64,000 bases of DNA from DATBLE01 sp963764565 (GTDB taxonomy: Bacteria > Actinomycetota > Thermoleophilia > Gaiellales > Gaiellaceae): contig CAVXTD010000021.1 of assembly GCA_963764565.1 (NCBI GenBank), forward strand, positions 1-64,000. The letters run 5' to 3'. Of this stretch, positions 43,978 through 54,072 are shown in pieces. The position numbers were made by a program, and so were the translations under genes. The notes below the pieces were generated by a model. That model did no database searches, had not been told where the DNA came from, and saw only the letters and a program-made list of their open reading frames with translations. Numbering within the stretch: the first letter of the stretch is position 1; each line of letters begins with the position of its first letter.

Positions 43978-46561
43978 TCACTCGTACTGGAGCGACTCCA
44001 GCACCTTGAGCCGCGAAGCCCGCCGCGCCGGCATGATCGCCGCCAGCATCCCGGCGGAGATCGCCACCCACACGAAGTACACGAGCAGCGTGCCCGGGAT
44101 CGCGAACGAGACGCCCTGGTCGGACAGCGCCTTCGTCACGAGCCAGGCGAGGAAGATCCCGAGCGGGAGTCCCATCGCCGCGCCGATCAGGGCGGTGACG
44201 ACGCTCTCGTGGCGCACCATCCTCCGCACCTGCCGGCGGGTCATCCCCACCGCGCGGAGCATGCCGATCTCGCGCGTCCGCTCGAAGATCGAGAGGACGA
44301 GCGTGTTGATCATCCCGAACAGGCTGACCACGACCGAGAGCGCCAGCAGGACGTAGAGCAGGTTGAGCAGCTGGTTGACACCCTTCGCCCGCTCGTCGAC
44401 CCACGGCGTCCCGGGTCGCGACCTTGGCGTCGGGGTACGAGGCCAGCGACCGCTCCAGCGCCTTCGTCGCCTCCGGGCTCGCCCCACCCTGCACGTTCAC
44501 GAACGTGTAGGCGTTCTGGGGCCGCTCGAAGGCCGAGTCGAAGGCCTGCTGCGAGATCGCGATCGAGCCGAGCACCGGGTCGATCGAGCCGAACTTCGGC
44601 TGCGTGTAGATCCCGCGGACGACGAAGGAGCTCTTGTCGCCGGCGGGGTTGACGACCGTAACCCGGTCGCCGACGGCGACGCCGTGCTTCGTCGCCCACT
44701 TCGCGCGGACGACCGCGCCGTCCGCGCCGAGCCGGGCGAGCGTGGCGTTCGAGCCCGCGACCCAGTCGTAGCGATAGACGGAGGTGAACGTCGCCGCGTC
44801 GATCCCGTCCACGCGCACCTCGTCCGTGCCGATCTTCGCCTGCTCGTTGCGGACGCTGGAGACCACGGACACACCGGGCGCCTTGGCAACCACATCGCCC
44901 GCGGAGCGTGCCAGCGGATCCCAGCCGTTCTTCGAGGTGACGACGTAGTCGGCCCGCACCTGATGCTTCAGCGAGTCACGGTCGGAGCTGACGAGGCCCT
45001 TGCCGAGCGTCGCCACCATCGTGACGAGCGCGAGACCGATCATCAGCGCCGCCGCGGTCGAGGCGGTGCGGGCGGGGTTCCGCTTCGCGTTGTCCCTGGC
45101 CAGCGTCCCGGCCACGCCGCCGAAGCGGCTGAACGGGATCCCGAGCACGGACGCGAGCGGCTTGACCAGCTTCGAGGCGATCAGCCCGACGCCGACGAAC
45201 AGCCCGAGCACCCCGAACGCAAGCGACATCAGCCGCGGGCCGGTGCCGACACCGCCGACGAACAGCCCGTACCCGAGCAGCGCGAGCGCGAGCCCGATCA
45301 CCGACAGTGCGACCGCGGTGCGATACCCGGCGTAGCGGCCCTTCGGCAGCGTCGCCCCCTCGCGAACGGCGGCGATCGCCGGCACCCTGGTCGCCTTGAC
45401 CGCCGGAGCGAGCGTGGCGAGCAGGGTGACGATCGTGCCGAGCGCGATCGAGACGATCGCGGTCCTCGCCTCGAAGACCGTCCCGGCCTTCGGCAGGTCG
45501 AGGTTCATCGCCGCCATCAGGGCACCGAGCCCCTTGGCCAGCCCGATCCCGAGGACGAGCCCGACGACGGACGCGACGATCCCGATCGCGAGGCCCTCGA
45601 CCAGCACCGAGCGGCGGACCTGCTTGCGCGAGGCGCCGAGGGTGCGGAGCGTGGCCAGCTCACGGGTCCGCTGCGCGACCGTGATCGACAGCGTGTTGAA
45701 GATGACGAACGCACCGACGAAGAGCGCGATCGCTCCGAAGGCAAGCAGGAAGTACTGGATGAACTTCGTGAACTCCGCGACGTCCTTCGCGTTCGCCTTC
45801 GCCTGCTCCGCACCGGTCTGAACCTGCGCGGAGGCGGGCAGGAGCGGCTTGACCTCGTCGACGAGCGCCTCGGGCGAGACGCCCGGCTTCGCCGACAGCG
45901 CGATCAGGTCGTACCCGTCCTTGCCGAGCAGCTTCTGGGCCGTCGCCGTGTCGAAGATCGCGATCGTCGCGCCGCCGAGCGAGTCGACCGACCCGAACTT
46001 CGCGATCCCCGTGATGCGGTACTGCTCGATCGGGCCCTGGACGGCGGCGCCGATCGTGTCCCCGACGGCGAACTTCCCGCTCTTCGCGCTCGACGAGTCG
46101 ATCACGACCTCGCGGGGGCCGGCGGCCCAGCGGCCGTCGGTGAGCGTGAGCGGGTTGAGCTTGCCGATGTCGGGGTCGAGGCCGAACGCGAACGTCGGGT
46201 TGTTGCTCGTGCCGAGCGGCTTGCCGTCCCGGCCGATCAACTTCCCGGAGTCCGAGGCGTCGTTCAGGTTGAAGATCTGCCCGGTGGCGGTCTGCACGTC
46301 CGGGAGCGCCTTCACCTTGGCGAGCACCGCGTTCGGGACGGTCGGCGATCCGCTCTGCGCGAACGACACCGTCGAGCGCCCGGTGATCACCGCCGAGGTG
46401 TTCTCGTAGGAGCCTGCGAAGATCTGGTCGAAGGCCGCCTTGATCGTGTCCGTGAGGACGTAGGTGCCGCTGACCATCGCGACGCCGAGGACGATCGCGA
46501 TCGCCGTGAGGAGGGTGCGGAGCTTGCGCCCCGCGAGCCCCTTGAGCGCGACGGACTTCAT
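43978..46561 (-). CDS. FtsX/MacB-type ABC transporter permease (one frameshift)
   Basis: The protein of about 860 residues starts MKSVALKGLAGRKLRTLLTA, a classic FtsX-like N terminus, with a large extracytoplasmic beta domain, then FAIALFVGAFVIFNTLSITV and RTRELATLRTLGASRKQVRR, a second extracytoplasmic domain, and a repeat of the membrane unit ending FGMINTLVLSIFERTREIGM. The frame shifts near 44408, between YPDAKVATRDA and WVDERAKGVNQLL. It works with the adjacent ATPase (ATGA overlap) and probably drives mechanotransmission or export of a lipid, lipoprotein or peptide. Confidence 0.88.
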
Positions 46562-47359
46562 GACCGGCTCACCTCCTCGACCGCGGCGATGATCTCGGCT
46601 GCGGTGGAGGAGCCGACGTCCTTGACGATGTTGCCGTCGGCGAGGTAGAGGATCCGGTCGGCGATCGGTCGCCGCGCGGACGTCGTGCGTGACCATGACG
46701 AGGGTCTGTCCGTAGTCCTCGACCGCCTCGCGGAGCAGGTCGAGGATCTCGCCGCCGGTGCGCGAGTCGAGGTTGCCGGTCGGCTCGTCCGCGAAGACGA
46801 CTGCCGGCCGGGCGACCAGTGCCCTGGCGACGGCGACGCGCTGCTGCTGCCCGCCGGAGAGCTCGGAGGGGCGATGCTTCCGGCGCTCGCCGAGGCCGAC
46901 GCGGCCGACGAGCTCCTCGAGCCACTCCTTGTCGGGCTTGGTGCCGGAGATGGACAGCGGCAGGAGGATGTTCTCCTCCGCGGTCAGCATCGGCAGCAGG
47001 TTGAAGAACTGGAAGACGAAGCCGACGTGGCTGCGGCGCAGCTTGGTCAGCTCGGTGTCGTCCAGCTCGGTGATGTCGGTGCCGTCGATCGTGACCGTGC
47101 CGGCGGACGGCCGGTCGAGCCCTGCCAGCAGGTGCATGAGGGTCGACTTGCCGGAGCCGGACGGCCCCATCACGGCGGTGAGCTCGCCGCGGGCGACCTC
47201 GAGCGAGACGCCCCGGAGGGCCTCGACTGCGGTGTCGCCTTCGCCGTAGCGGCGGCGGAGCTCGTCTGCGGCGACCACGGCCGCCGGGGCGGTGGTCGCG
47301 ATGGTGCTCGAAGCTGCCCCGACGTACGTGCGGGGCTCTGTGACTGCGATGGTGCTCAA
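46558..47359 (-). CDS. ABC transporter ATP-binding protein, MacB/LolD type (one frameshift)
   Basis: The ATPase carries VMGPSGSGKSTLMHLLAG (Walker A), RRSHVGFVFQFFNLLPMLTA (Q-loop), LSGGQQQRVAVARAL (signature), VVFADEPTGNLD (Walker B) and MVTHDVRAA. Just after that, near 46668, the frame shifts; the correct continuation IADRILYLADGNIVKDVG ... EEVSRS ends at 46558, overlapping the permease ATG. As sequenced the shifted frame fuses ATPase and permease into one 1,164-codon ORF. TTG 47359 is preferred over ATG 47380 because AAGGAGG lies four bases before it. Confidence 0.87.
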
Positions 47360-47455
47360 CGTTCCTCCTTCGGTTGACATGGTTCGAGTCTGCGGCGAAC
47401 CACGCCGGCCGGGTATGGAGGCAGCAGGCGTCCGGGGGTGCGGCTGACCACACCC

Positions 47456-47475
47456 TTGTAACACTGTGTTACTTG
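47456..47475. promoter_or_regulatory. Palindrome GTAACACTGTGTTAC, copy 1
   Basis: The perfect inverted repeat GTAACAC-T-GTGTTAC (47458-47472) inside the 20-mer TTGTAACACTGTGTTACTTG lies about 100 bases before the ABC ATPase start. Copy 2 is identical over all 20 bases. Confidence 0.55.
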
Positions 47476-47510
47476 CTTGGAAACGCCTCCGCCTGCGGGG
47501 GCTCCAGGTC

Positions 47511-47530
47511 TTGTAACACTGTGTTACTTG
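47511..47530. promoter_or_regulatory. Palindrome GTAACACTGTGTTAC, copy 2
   Basis: This is identical to copy 1 and 55 bases away, close to the end of the response-regulator gene. Paired, equally oriented palindromes upstream of an ABC operon suggest a dimeric regulator's operator. Confidence 0.55.
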
Positions 47531-47533
47531 GGC

Positions 47534-48177
47534 CTAGGACCGCAGGAACGCGAGCACCGCCAGCACGCGGCGGTGGTGATCCGAGTCGGCGCCGAGGCCG
47601 AGCTTCCCGAAGATGTGGTCACGTGCTTCTCGACGGCGCGCTCGGTGACGACGAGCCGCTCGGCGACTGCGATGTTCGACAGCCCTTCCGCCATCAGGCC
47701 GAGCACCTCGCGCTCGCGCGGGGTGAGCGTGTCCAGAGGATCGTCGCGACGGCGGCGGCCGACGAGCTGGGAGACCACCGAGGGGTCGAGCGCCGAGCCG
47801 CCCTCCCCCACGCGCCGCACGGCTGCGACGAACTCGGGGACGTCGGCGACCCGGTCCTTGAGCAGGTAGCCGACGCCCTCGGCACTCTCGGACAGGAGCT
47901 CGAGCGCGTAGGCCGACTCGAGGTACTGCGAGAGCACGAGCACCGAGGTCTCGGGGTGCTTCTCGCGGATCTCTCTCGCGGCCCTCAGCCCTTCGTCGGT
48001 CTGGGTCGGCGGCATGCGGATGTCGACGATCGCGACGTCGGGCTTGTACGAGCGCACCTTCAGCATCAGCTCGTCGGCGGTGCCGGCCTGACCGACGACC
48101 TCGAGACCGGCGTCCTCGAGCAGCCGCGCAATCCCCTCGCGCAGGAGGACGGAATCCTCTGCGACGACGACGCGCAT
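47534..48177 (-). CDS. NarL/FixJ-type response regulator (one frameshift)
   Basis: ATG 48177 with GGAGAGG just upstream begins MRVVVAEDSVLLREGIARLL, the receiver domain with Asp in VAIVDIRMPP (phosphorylation) and VLVLSQY. A LuxR-type helix-turn-helix follows: LTPREREVLGLMAEGLSN. The frame breaks near 47622 at EKHVT: restoring one missing A gives EKHVTNIFGKLGLGAD and the stop at 47534. Length about 215 residues. The upstream cyclase frame reads in-frame into this gene without a stop. Confidence 0.87.
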
Positions 48178-48760
48178 GCCCCTCTCCTTCGACGCCGGCA
48201 GGACGAATCCGGCCGCGATCCCGTGCGCCCGCAGCGGCGGGAAGTCCTCGCGCAGGCCCTCGGCGAGCACCTGATGCACGCGCTCGGGACCCGGCAGCCC
48301 CTTGAAGTGCTGCTCGCCGAGGTCCTTCGTCTCGACCCCGGCGAGCTGCCCTGGTGCGCTCGGAGACGAGCACCTGCCCGCCGTGCCCGGCGTCGGTGAT
48401 GCGAGCGACGCGATGCACGTCGAGGCCGACGTAGCCCGACCCCTCGAGTGACGGCTCGCCCGTGTGCAGCCCCATTCGGACCTGAACTTCGACGCCCTCC
48501 GGCCACGTGTGGGAGGCAAGCACGCGCTGCCCTGCGACCGCGCCCTCGACGGCGCGGGCGGCGTCGGTGAAGACGATCGAGACCTCGTCCCCGCGTGAGT
48601 CGATCTCCCTCCCGCCGACCGCTTCGGCAGCCTCGCGCAGCAGCCGGCGGTGGTCGTCGAGCACCTGCGCGTAGGCGACGCCGAGCCGGCCGACGAGCTC
48701 GGTCGAGCCTTCGATGTCCGTGAAGAGCAGGGTGACAGTACCGGTGGGCAGCTTCGTCAC
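48178..48760 (-). CDS. Class III adenylate/guanylate cyclase domain protein (one frameshift)
   Basis: From GTG 48760 the product is VTKLPTGTVTLLFTDIEGST, the cyclase homology domain with metal-binding Asp in FTDIEGST and the second in SRGDEVSIVF, then VRMGLHTGEP and YVGLDVHRVARI. The frame shifts near 48350 and continues DLGEQHFKGLPGPERVHQVL, a usual end region of actinobacterial CHD proteins. No stop occurs before the response-regulator ATG, so as sequenced the two are one frame. It starts nine bases after the kinase stop. Confidence 0.8.
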
Positions 48761-48769
48761 ACGAGCAGC

Positions 48770-51620
48770 CTACGATGCTGCGAGCGGGATGTCGGCGGTG
48801 ATGCGCGTTCCCGACCCGGCCTCGCTCGCCACCTCGAACCGGCCGTCGAGCGCCTCGACCCGGTCGGCGAGTCCCCGCAGACCGGAGCCGAGTGAAGGAT
48901 CGGCGCCGCCGACCCCGTCGTCGGCGACCTCGACGAGCACCCGGCCGTTCAGCCGCTCGGCCCGCACCTGTACGTGCGACGCGTCGGCGTACTTGGCGAC
49001 GTTGGCAAGCGCCTCCGAGACGACGTAGTAGGCGGCCGCCTCGACCGGGCCGGGCAGCTCCTCCTCGAGCGCGGTCGAGAGCTCGACCGGAAGCGGCGCG
49101 CGCGCGGCGAGCGCCTCGAGCGCCGCCGGCAGACCACGGTCTGTGAGCACCGCCGGGTGGATGCCACGTGCGAGCTCGCGGAGCTCGGCAAGAGCCTGGG
49201 TCAGCTCCTCGCCGGCTCCGGACAGCAGCTGCTCGGCCCCGGCGGGGTCGTCACGGAGCCGCGACTGCGCGAGCCGCAGGGCGAGCGAGAGCGACACCAG
49301 CCGCTGCTGGGCGCCGTCGTGCAGGTTGCGCTCGAGCCGGCGGCGCTCCGCGTCGCCGGCCTCGACGATGCCGGGCTCGCGATGCCTTGATCTCGTCTTC
49401 CTGCCGCTTGCGCTCGGTGATGTCGACGCCGCAGATCAAGAACATGCCGAGCCCGGCGAGGGGGCGGCACGACCATTCGACGAGACGATGCTGGCCGTCT
49501 ACGCCGATCCAGGCGGACTCGTAGTCGACGGGGATCCCGCTCGCGACCGACGCCTCGAAGTTGGCCTTGAACTCGGGAATGTGCTCGGGTGCGACGACGA
49601 GGTCCCAGAAGACCCGGCCGGGCGCGGTGTCGTCGTCGTAGCCGGTCGCGTCGGCGAATGCACGGTTGACGCCCTCCGCCGCCACCCTGCCGTCGGGCTC
49701 GACACCCGCGATCAGGCTGGGTGTCGCAGCGGCGATCACGGTGAGAATGTCGCGCTGGCGGCGCGCCTCCTCGCGCTGCTCGATCAGGTCGGTGACGTCG
49801 AGCCCGGCGACGATCCGCCGGTGCCTGCCCTCGCCGTCGATGATGTGCGCGATCGACGCCTCGATCCTGCGCACGCCGCCGTCCTCGGCCACCCAGCGGC
49901 TTTCGATCTCGACGGGGCGCAGCGGATGGACGCGCTCGAAGGCTTCTCGTAGGGCCTCCCGGTCGTCCTCGACGGGGAAGACTTCCCAGAGAAGCCGGCC
50001 CTGGGTGGTCTCGTCGTCGGTGTGGCCGAAGAGCTCGGAGGTCGTGTCGTTGAACCGGATCAGCCGGCCCTCCTCGTCGCAGATCATCAGCACGATCGGG
50101 GCGACGTTGACGACCGTGCGGGTGAACTCCTGCTCTCGCTGGACCTCGCCGAGCCGGCGGGCGAGCTCGCTTTCGAGATGCGTCCGCTCGGTGAAGTCCC
50201 GGACGATCACGACCACCTCGTCGTCTCCGCTCGGCACCATTCGCGCCTCGAAGTCACGCTCGACGCCGCCGATCGCGAGCCGGTACTCGACTGTCTGGAC
50301 GCCCTTCGACGCCGGCTGAGCGAGTGCCTCGAGGAATCGCTCGGCGACCTCGCGCGGCAGAACGTCCTGCACCTGCAAGTCGATGAGCTCCTCGCGCGGG
50401 CGGATCAGCGATTCGGAGTCGCCCTTCACCTCGAGGTACGTGCCGTCGCGGGCGACGCGGAACATCAGGTCGGGGATCGCGTCGAGGAGCGCCCGGTTGC
50501 GTGCCTCGCTCCGGCGCAGCGCCTGAAGGCCGCGGTCCTTCTCCATCGCGATCCGTGCGGCCGAGACGACCTCGTCGAGCAACGCCCGCTCGTGCAGCAG
50601 CGCGGAATCGTGGACGATCGCACCGAGCTTGCGGCCCTCGTAGCCGATCTCCGTCGTCACTCGCAGCGGTGTGTCGGGGGTGAGCTCGGCCGGGTTTCCG
50701 CGCGCATCGACGTAGCTGCCGACCTCGTCGAGCCAGGTGAGGAATTGGAGCGTCGGATCGCCGAGCACGCTGCGGAGCCCGGCCTGGATCTCGTCGGGCG
50801 TGGGCTCGTCCGGAATCTCGCGCAGCAGGCGCGCCGCCGCACGGTAGAGGCGCGTGCGGAGCAGCCCGGCGAGGAAGAAGAGCGGAACCGCCCCGAAGGT
50901 GACGAACGCAGCGACGGCAAGGACGTTTCCGGCCGTGTTGGACACGAACCCGACCCCGAACAGAGCAGCGACGAGAGCGACGGCCGCGCCGCCCGAGAAG
51001 TAGACCGGCCCGAGGATGCGGCGCTGCGCCTTTGACGCCCGCCGCCAGCGCCGAACGAGCATGACGACGACGCCGAGGAAGATCAGCAGGCCGGCGACGG
51101 AGAAGATCACCTCGAAGACGTTCGCGACGCCGGGCCGATCGGCGATCACGAGCGGGTTCTCCGGGCAGCCCTTGCAGTCGTTGACCTTCGGGTTGAAGAC
51201 GCCGGGAAGCACATTCGCGAGCAGCGCGGTCAGCCAGAGTCCGGCGATCAGCCGGCGGTGGACCGGCGACGCAAGCCGGCCCTCCGGGAAGGTGAGCATC
51301 AGGTGCACGAACGCGGCCAGGAACAGACTCCCGAACAGCTCGGCGAGGCCGAAGACGACCGGCGTGTCGCTCTCCCAGAAGCCGTTCACGATCCAGAGGA
51401 GACCGACGAGGACGAGCAGGCGACCGGTTCCGTTCTCCGGCCGGAGCGTCCAGGCGACGAGCCCGCTGATCGCGAACGACAGCGCGATCACCGGGTAGAC
51501 CACGGCGATGAGGATCGGGTGCGACTCGTGGTCGCCCGTTGCCGTGATCACCGCCACGGCTACGGCGAGACCGGTGAGGATCGGGAAGATCCCCAGCCAG
51601 AGCTTGACGGCGCGGTTCAC
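48770..51620 (-). CDS. Membrane-bound PAS-domain sensor histidine kinase, NarL family (one frameshift)
   Basis: GTG 51620 starts an N-terminal membrane domain with about eight hydrophobic helices (LGIFPILTGLAVAVAVITA, GLLWIVNGFWES, FLAAFVHLMLTFPEG). Three PAS domains follow (RNRALLDAIPDLMFRVARDG, VNVAPIVLMICDEEGRLIRF, LTVIAAATPSLIAGVEPDG). Near 49385 the frame shifts; the adjacent frame gives the HisKA_3 dimerisation segment ERRRLERNLHDGAQQRLVSL with the phosphorylated His, and an HATPase domain with SEALANVAKYA and DDGVGGADPSLGSGLRGL. Length about 950 residues. It probably phosphorylates the NarL-type regulator at 47534. Confidence 0.87.
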
Positions 51621-51967
51621 TTCAGCAGCGCTGAGATCGCCGCCCCGGTGAGCTCGTTCTTGGGGACGAATCCGCAGGCACCGCTGCCGGCGACGAGCGG
51701 CCCGAAATCGCTCGCATCCCGGCTCGAGACGAGCACGACGCAGGGACCGCCCCCGTTCGAGGTCAGGCGCCGGGTGACCTCGAATCCGTCGATCCCCGGC
51801 AGCTGCACGTCGAGGAGCACGACCTCCGGGTGGAGCCTGGCGACCGCCTCGATTGCGGATTCTCCGTCTTCTGCCTCGCCGATCACCTCGTGCCCCTCTG
51901 CTTCGAGAATCGCCCGCGCGCCGGCGCGGAAGCTGGGATGGTCGTCGACGATCAGGACGGTGGGCAC
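51617..51967 (-). CDS. Single-domain response regulator (receiver only)
   Basis: The 116-residue protein from GTG 51967 is a receiver domain: VPTVLIVDDHPSFRAGA, phosphorylation Asp in VVLLDVQLPGIDG, Ser in VLVSSRD and Lys in GFVPKNEL. No output domain is present. It overlaps the kinase start (GTGA) and may act as a phosphate sink or an adaptor for the downstream kinase. Confidence 0.88.
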   Translation of the reverse strand: MPTVLIVDDHPSFRAGARAILEAEGHEVIGEAEDGESAIEAVARLHPEVVLLDVQLPGIDGFEVTRRLTSNGGGPCVVLVSSRDASDFGPLVAGSGACGFVPKNELTGAAISALLK

Positions 51968-52033
51968 CCGCCAATGGTGGCACACGCCCCCAGGGGGCGC
52001 CATACGGGTAGCCACACCATGCGAAGGCGGCCG

Positions 52034-52894
52034 CTACAGGCCCAAGCGTTCGAGCATCGTCTCGTCGCGCCGCCATTTCGGGCGCACCTTGACGTGTAGC
52101 TCGAGGTAGATCTTGTGCCCGAGCAGGCCCTCGATCGCCGGCCGCGCCTGCATCCCGATCTTGCGCACCATCGAGCCGCCCTTGCCGACCAGGATCGTCT
52201 TCTGCGACTCGGTCTCGACGATCACCGACGCGCGGACGACCTTGTCGTCGATCTCCTCGACCTCGGCCGAGATCGAGTGCGGCACCTCTTCGCGGGTGAG
52301 TAGGAGGGCCTGCTCGCGGATCAACTCGGCGATCTGCTCCGTCGCCGAGAGGTCGCTGCGCTGGTCGGCCGGGTAGTAGAGCGGCCCCTCCGGCAGCAGC
52401 CCGACAAGCTCCGTTCTCAGCTCGTCGATCCCGTCGCCGGTCTTGGCGCTGACCGGGTGCAGCGCGTGGAAGTCCCCGAGCTTTGCAGCCGCCTGCATCT
52501 GCGTGGCGATGTGCGCGGGCTTCAACCGGTCGACCTTGTTCACGGCGATCACGACCGGCACCCCGAGCGCGAAGACCCGCTGTGCGATGAAGCGGTCGCC
52601 GGCGCCGATGTGTGCACGGCAGTCGACGACGAGCAGGACCGCGTCGAGGTCTTCGAACGAGGAGTCGACGGTGCGCTGCATCCGCTCGGTGAGCGGGTCG
52701 AGCGGCCGCTGGAAGCCGGGCAGGTCGGCGAGCACGAGCTGGAAGCCGTCGCCGTTCGCGATCCCGAAGATCCGCCGGCGGGTGGTCTGCGGCTTGTCGG
52801 AGACGATCGTCACCTTGCCGCCGCAGAGCGCGTTGACGAGCGAGGACTTGCCGACATTGGGGCGCCCCGCGACCGCGACGAAGCCGGACTTCAG
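52034..52894 (-). CDS. era: GTPase Era, initiated at CTG
   Basis: Era is a 16S rRNA-binding GTPase of small-subunit assembly. AVAGRPNVGKSSLVNAL (G1), SDKPQTTRRR (G2), ADLPGF (G3, usual DTPG changed to DLPG), NKVDRL (G4) and VSAKTGDG (G5) are followed by the KH domain (LVGKGGSMVRKIGMQ). The only in-frame start that includes G1 is CTG 52894, preceded by GGTGAGG; homologues start MKSGFV where this one has CTG-KSGFV. A start at GTG 52813 would delete the P-loop. Length 286 residues. Confidence 0.9.
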   Translation of the reverse strand: MKSGFVAVAGRPNVGKSSLVNALCGGKVTIVSDKPQTTRRRIFGIANGDGFQLVLADLPGFQRPLDPLTERMQRTVDSSFEDLDAVLLVVDCRAHIGAGDRFIAQRVFALGVPVVIAVNKVDRLKPAHIATQMQAAAKLGDFHALHPVSAKTGDGIDELRTELVGLLPEGPLYYPADQRSDLSATEQIAELIREQALLLTREEVPHSISAEVEEIDDKVVRASVIVETESQKTILVGKGGSMVRKIGMQARPAIEGLLGHKIYLELHVKVRPKWRRDETMLERLGL

Positions 52895-52906
52895 AACGAC
52901 CTCACC

Positions 52907-53278
52907 TCAGAGAACAAACGTGTCCGGTAGCAGCTCGGCCGGGGTGTGCTCGACGAGCTCGCCCTCGTTGTTCGCGTAGACGACGCGGTCGACGCCGAAC
53001 TCGACGTGCCACTGCCGGCAGCCGCCGCAGGGCGAGGCGGTGATCACGAGCAGGTCGAAGTCGCCCGGCCTGTACCCGGCCGTGACCGCGGCGACGTACG
53101 CGCTCTTCTCGCCGCAGACCCCGAGCGGATAGGCGGCGTTCTCGACGTTGACGCCCTCGAAGATCGTGCCGTCGCGGGCGCGGAGCACCGCGCCGACGAG
53201 GAAGTTCGAGTACGGCGCGTACGCCTTCTTCGAGATCTCGACGGCGCGCTCGTACAGCTCCCGGTCGCGGTCGTCCAT
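52907..53278 (-). CDS. cdd: Cytidine deaminase
   Basis: The 123-residue tetrameric-type enzyme deaminates cytidine and deoxycytidine. Zinc ligands and catalytic Glu are in GVCGEKSAYVAAV (C-x-E) and SPCGGCRQ (two cysteines). FEGVNVENAAYPLG is the substrate loop. The more usual CAE is CGE here. ATG 53278 overlaps the preceding stop as TGATG. The stop lies 12 bases before the era CTG. Confidence 0.93.
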   Translation of the reverse strand: MDDRDRELYERAVEISKKAYAPYSNFLVGAVLRARDGTIFEGVNVENAAYPLGVCGEKSAYVAAVTAGYRPGDFDLLVITASPCGGCRQWHVEFGVDRVVYANNEGELVEHTPAELLPDTFVL

Positions 53279-54072
53279 CAGAAGAAGAGCTGGAAGACGG
53301 CGAGGGTGACAACGGCGCCGAGGAGGCCGCCGTAGACGACCTCGATCGCCGAGTGGATCCCGGTCTCGATTCTCGAATGCGCGACGAGCACTGCCACCCC
53401 GAAGATGATCGTCGAAACGAGGAAACGGTGCTCGGTCGGCCCCAGCACCTGCGTGACCGCCATCCACGCCGCAAACGCAATCGCCGCGTGACCGGATGGC
53501 AGGCCGCCCCGTAACGGCGTCCCCCGGCCCGTCAGCGCCTTCGTCGCGATCACGATGATCACCACCAGGACGAGCGCGATGATCGTCAGCTTCGCGGGCG
53601 CGTCGCGGAGCCGGTCGAAGAAATTCGAGCTCGACTCGGCCACCTGGCCCGAGAAGACGAGATACCCGACGACGACCGCGTTCACCGACGCGATCAGCAC
53701 CGCCCCGGCGGCGATGTCCTTGGCGAGCTTGGCGAGCGGGTCGAAGGAGCTCGTGGCGACGTCGATCGCCGCCTCGATCGCGGAGTTGAACATCTCGGTG
53801 ATCAACACGAAGCTGATCGAAAGGAGAAGCGCAACGAGCTCGATCCGGTCGACGCCGAGCACGAGCGCGAGGATGAGCACGACGACCGCCGCGGCGAAGT
53901 GGATCCGCATGTTCCGGTGGGTGCGGAGGACGTGGATGATCCCCTCGACCGCGTAGTTGAAGCTCTCGACGATCGAGATCCGGCGACGTTGGTGCCCCGG
54001 CAGGAGCACCCCGCCCGCTCCGTTTCCGGCGCGGCTGCGGAGGCGCTCACGCAGGGACGGGCGCGCGCTCAT
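53278..54072 (-). CDS. Fusion of undecaprenol/diacylglycerol kinase (DgkA) and PAP2-type phosphatase
   Basis: The first ~145 residues are a DgkA domain: FNYAVEGIIHVLRTHRNMRI, LVLGVDRIELVALLLSISFV and TEMFNSAIEAAIDVA (the ExxNTxIE-type catalytic segment). The C-terminal half is a PAP2 phosphatase-like domain with PLRGGLPSGHAAIAFA (PSGH motif) and AHSRIETGIHS (SR...H motif). Domains of opposite activity on lipid phosphates are thus on one 264-residue protein, likely in undecaprenyl-phosphate recycling. ATG 54072 overlaps the ybeY stop. Confidence 0.87.
   Translation of the reverse strand: MSARPSLRERLRSRAGNGAGGVLLPGHQRRRISIVESFNYAVEGIIHVLRTHRNMRIHFAAAVVVLILALVLGVDRIELVALLLSISFVLITEMFNSAIEAAIDVATSSFDPLAKLAKDIAAGAVLIASVNAVVVGYLVFSGQVAESSSNFFDRLRDAPAKLTIIALVLVVIIVIATKALTGRGTPLRGGLPSGHAAIAFAAWMAVTQVLGPTEHRFLVSTIIFGVAVLVAHSRIETGIHSAIEVVYGGLLGAVVTLAVFQLFF

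Noticed and set aside
43970..47464. A single 1,164-codon ATPase-permease fusion
   Set aside because: A one-base shift in the ATPase near 46668 removes its stop. The adjacent frame ends properly at 46558 with an ATGA overlap to the permease, so these are two genes.
47456..47530. CRISPR-like array
   Set aside because: Only two repeat units exist, each a perfect palindrome, with one spacer and no cas genes nearby; no CRISPR array is seen anywhere in the window.
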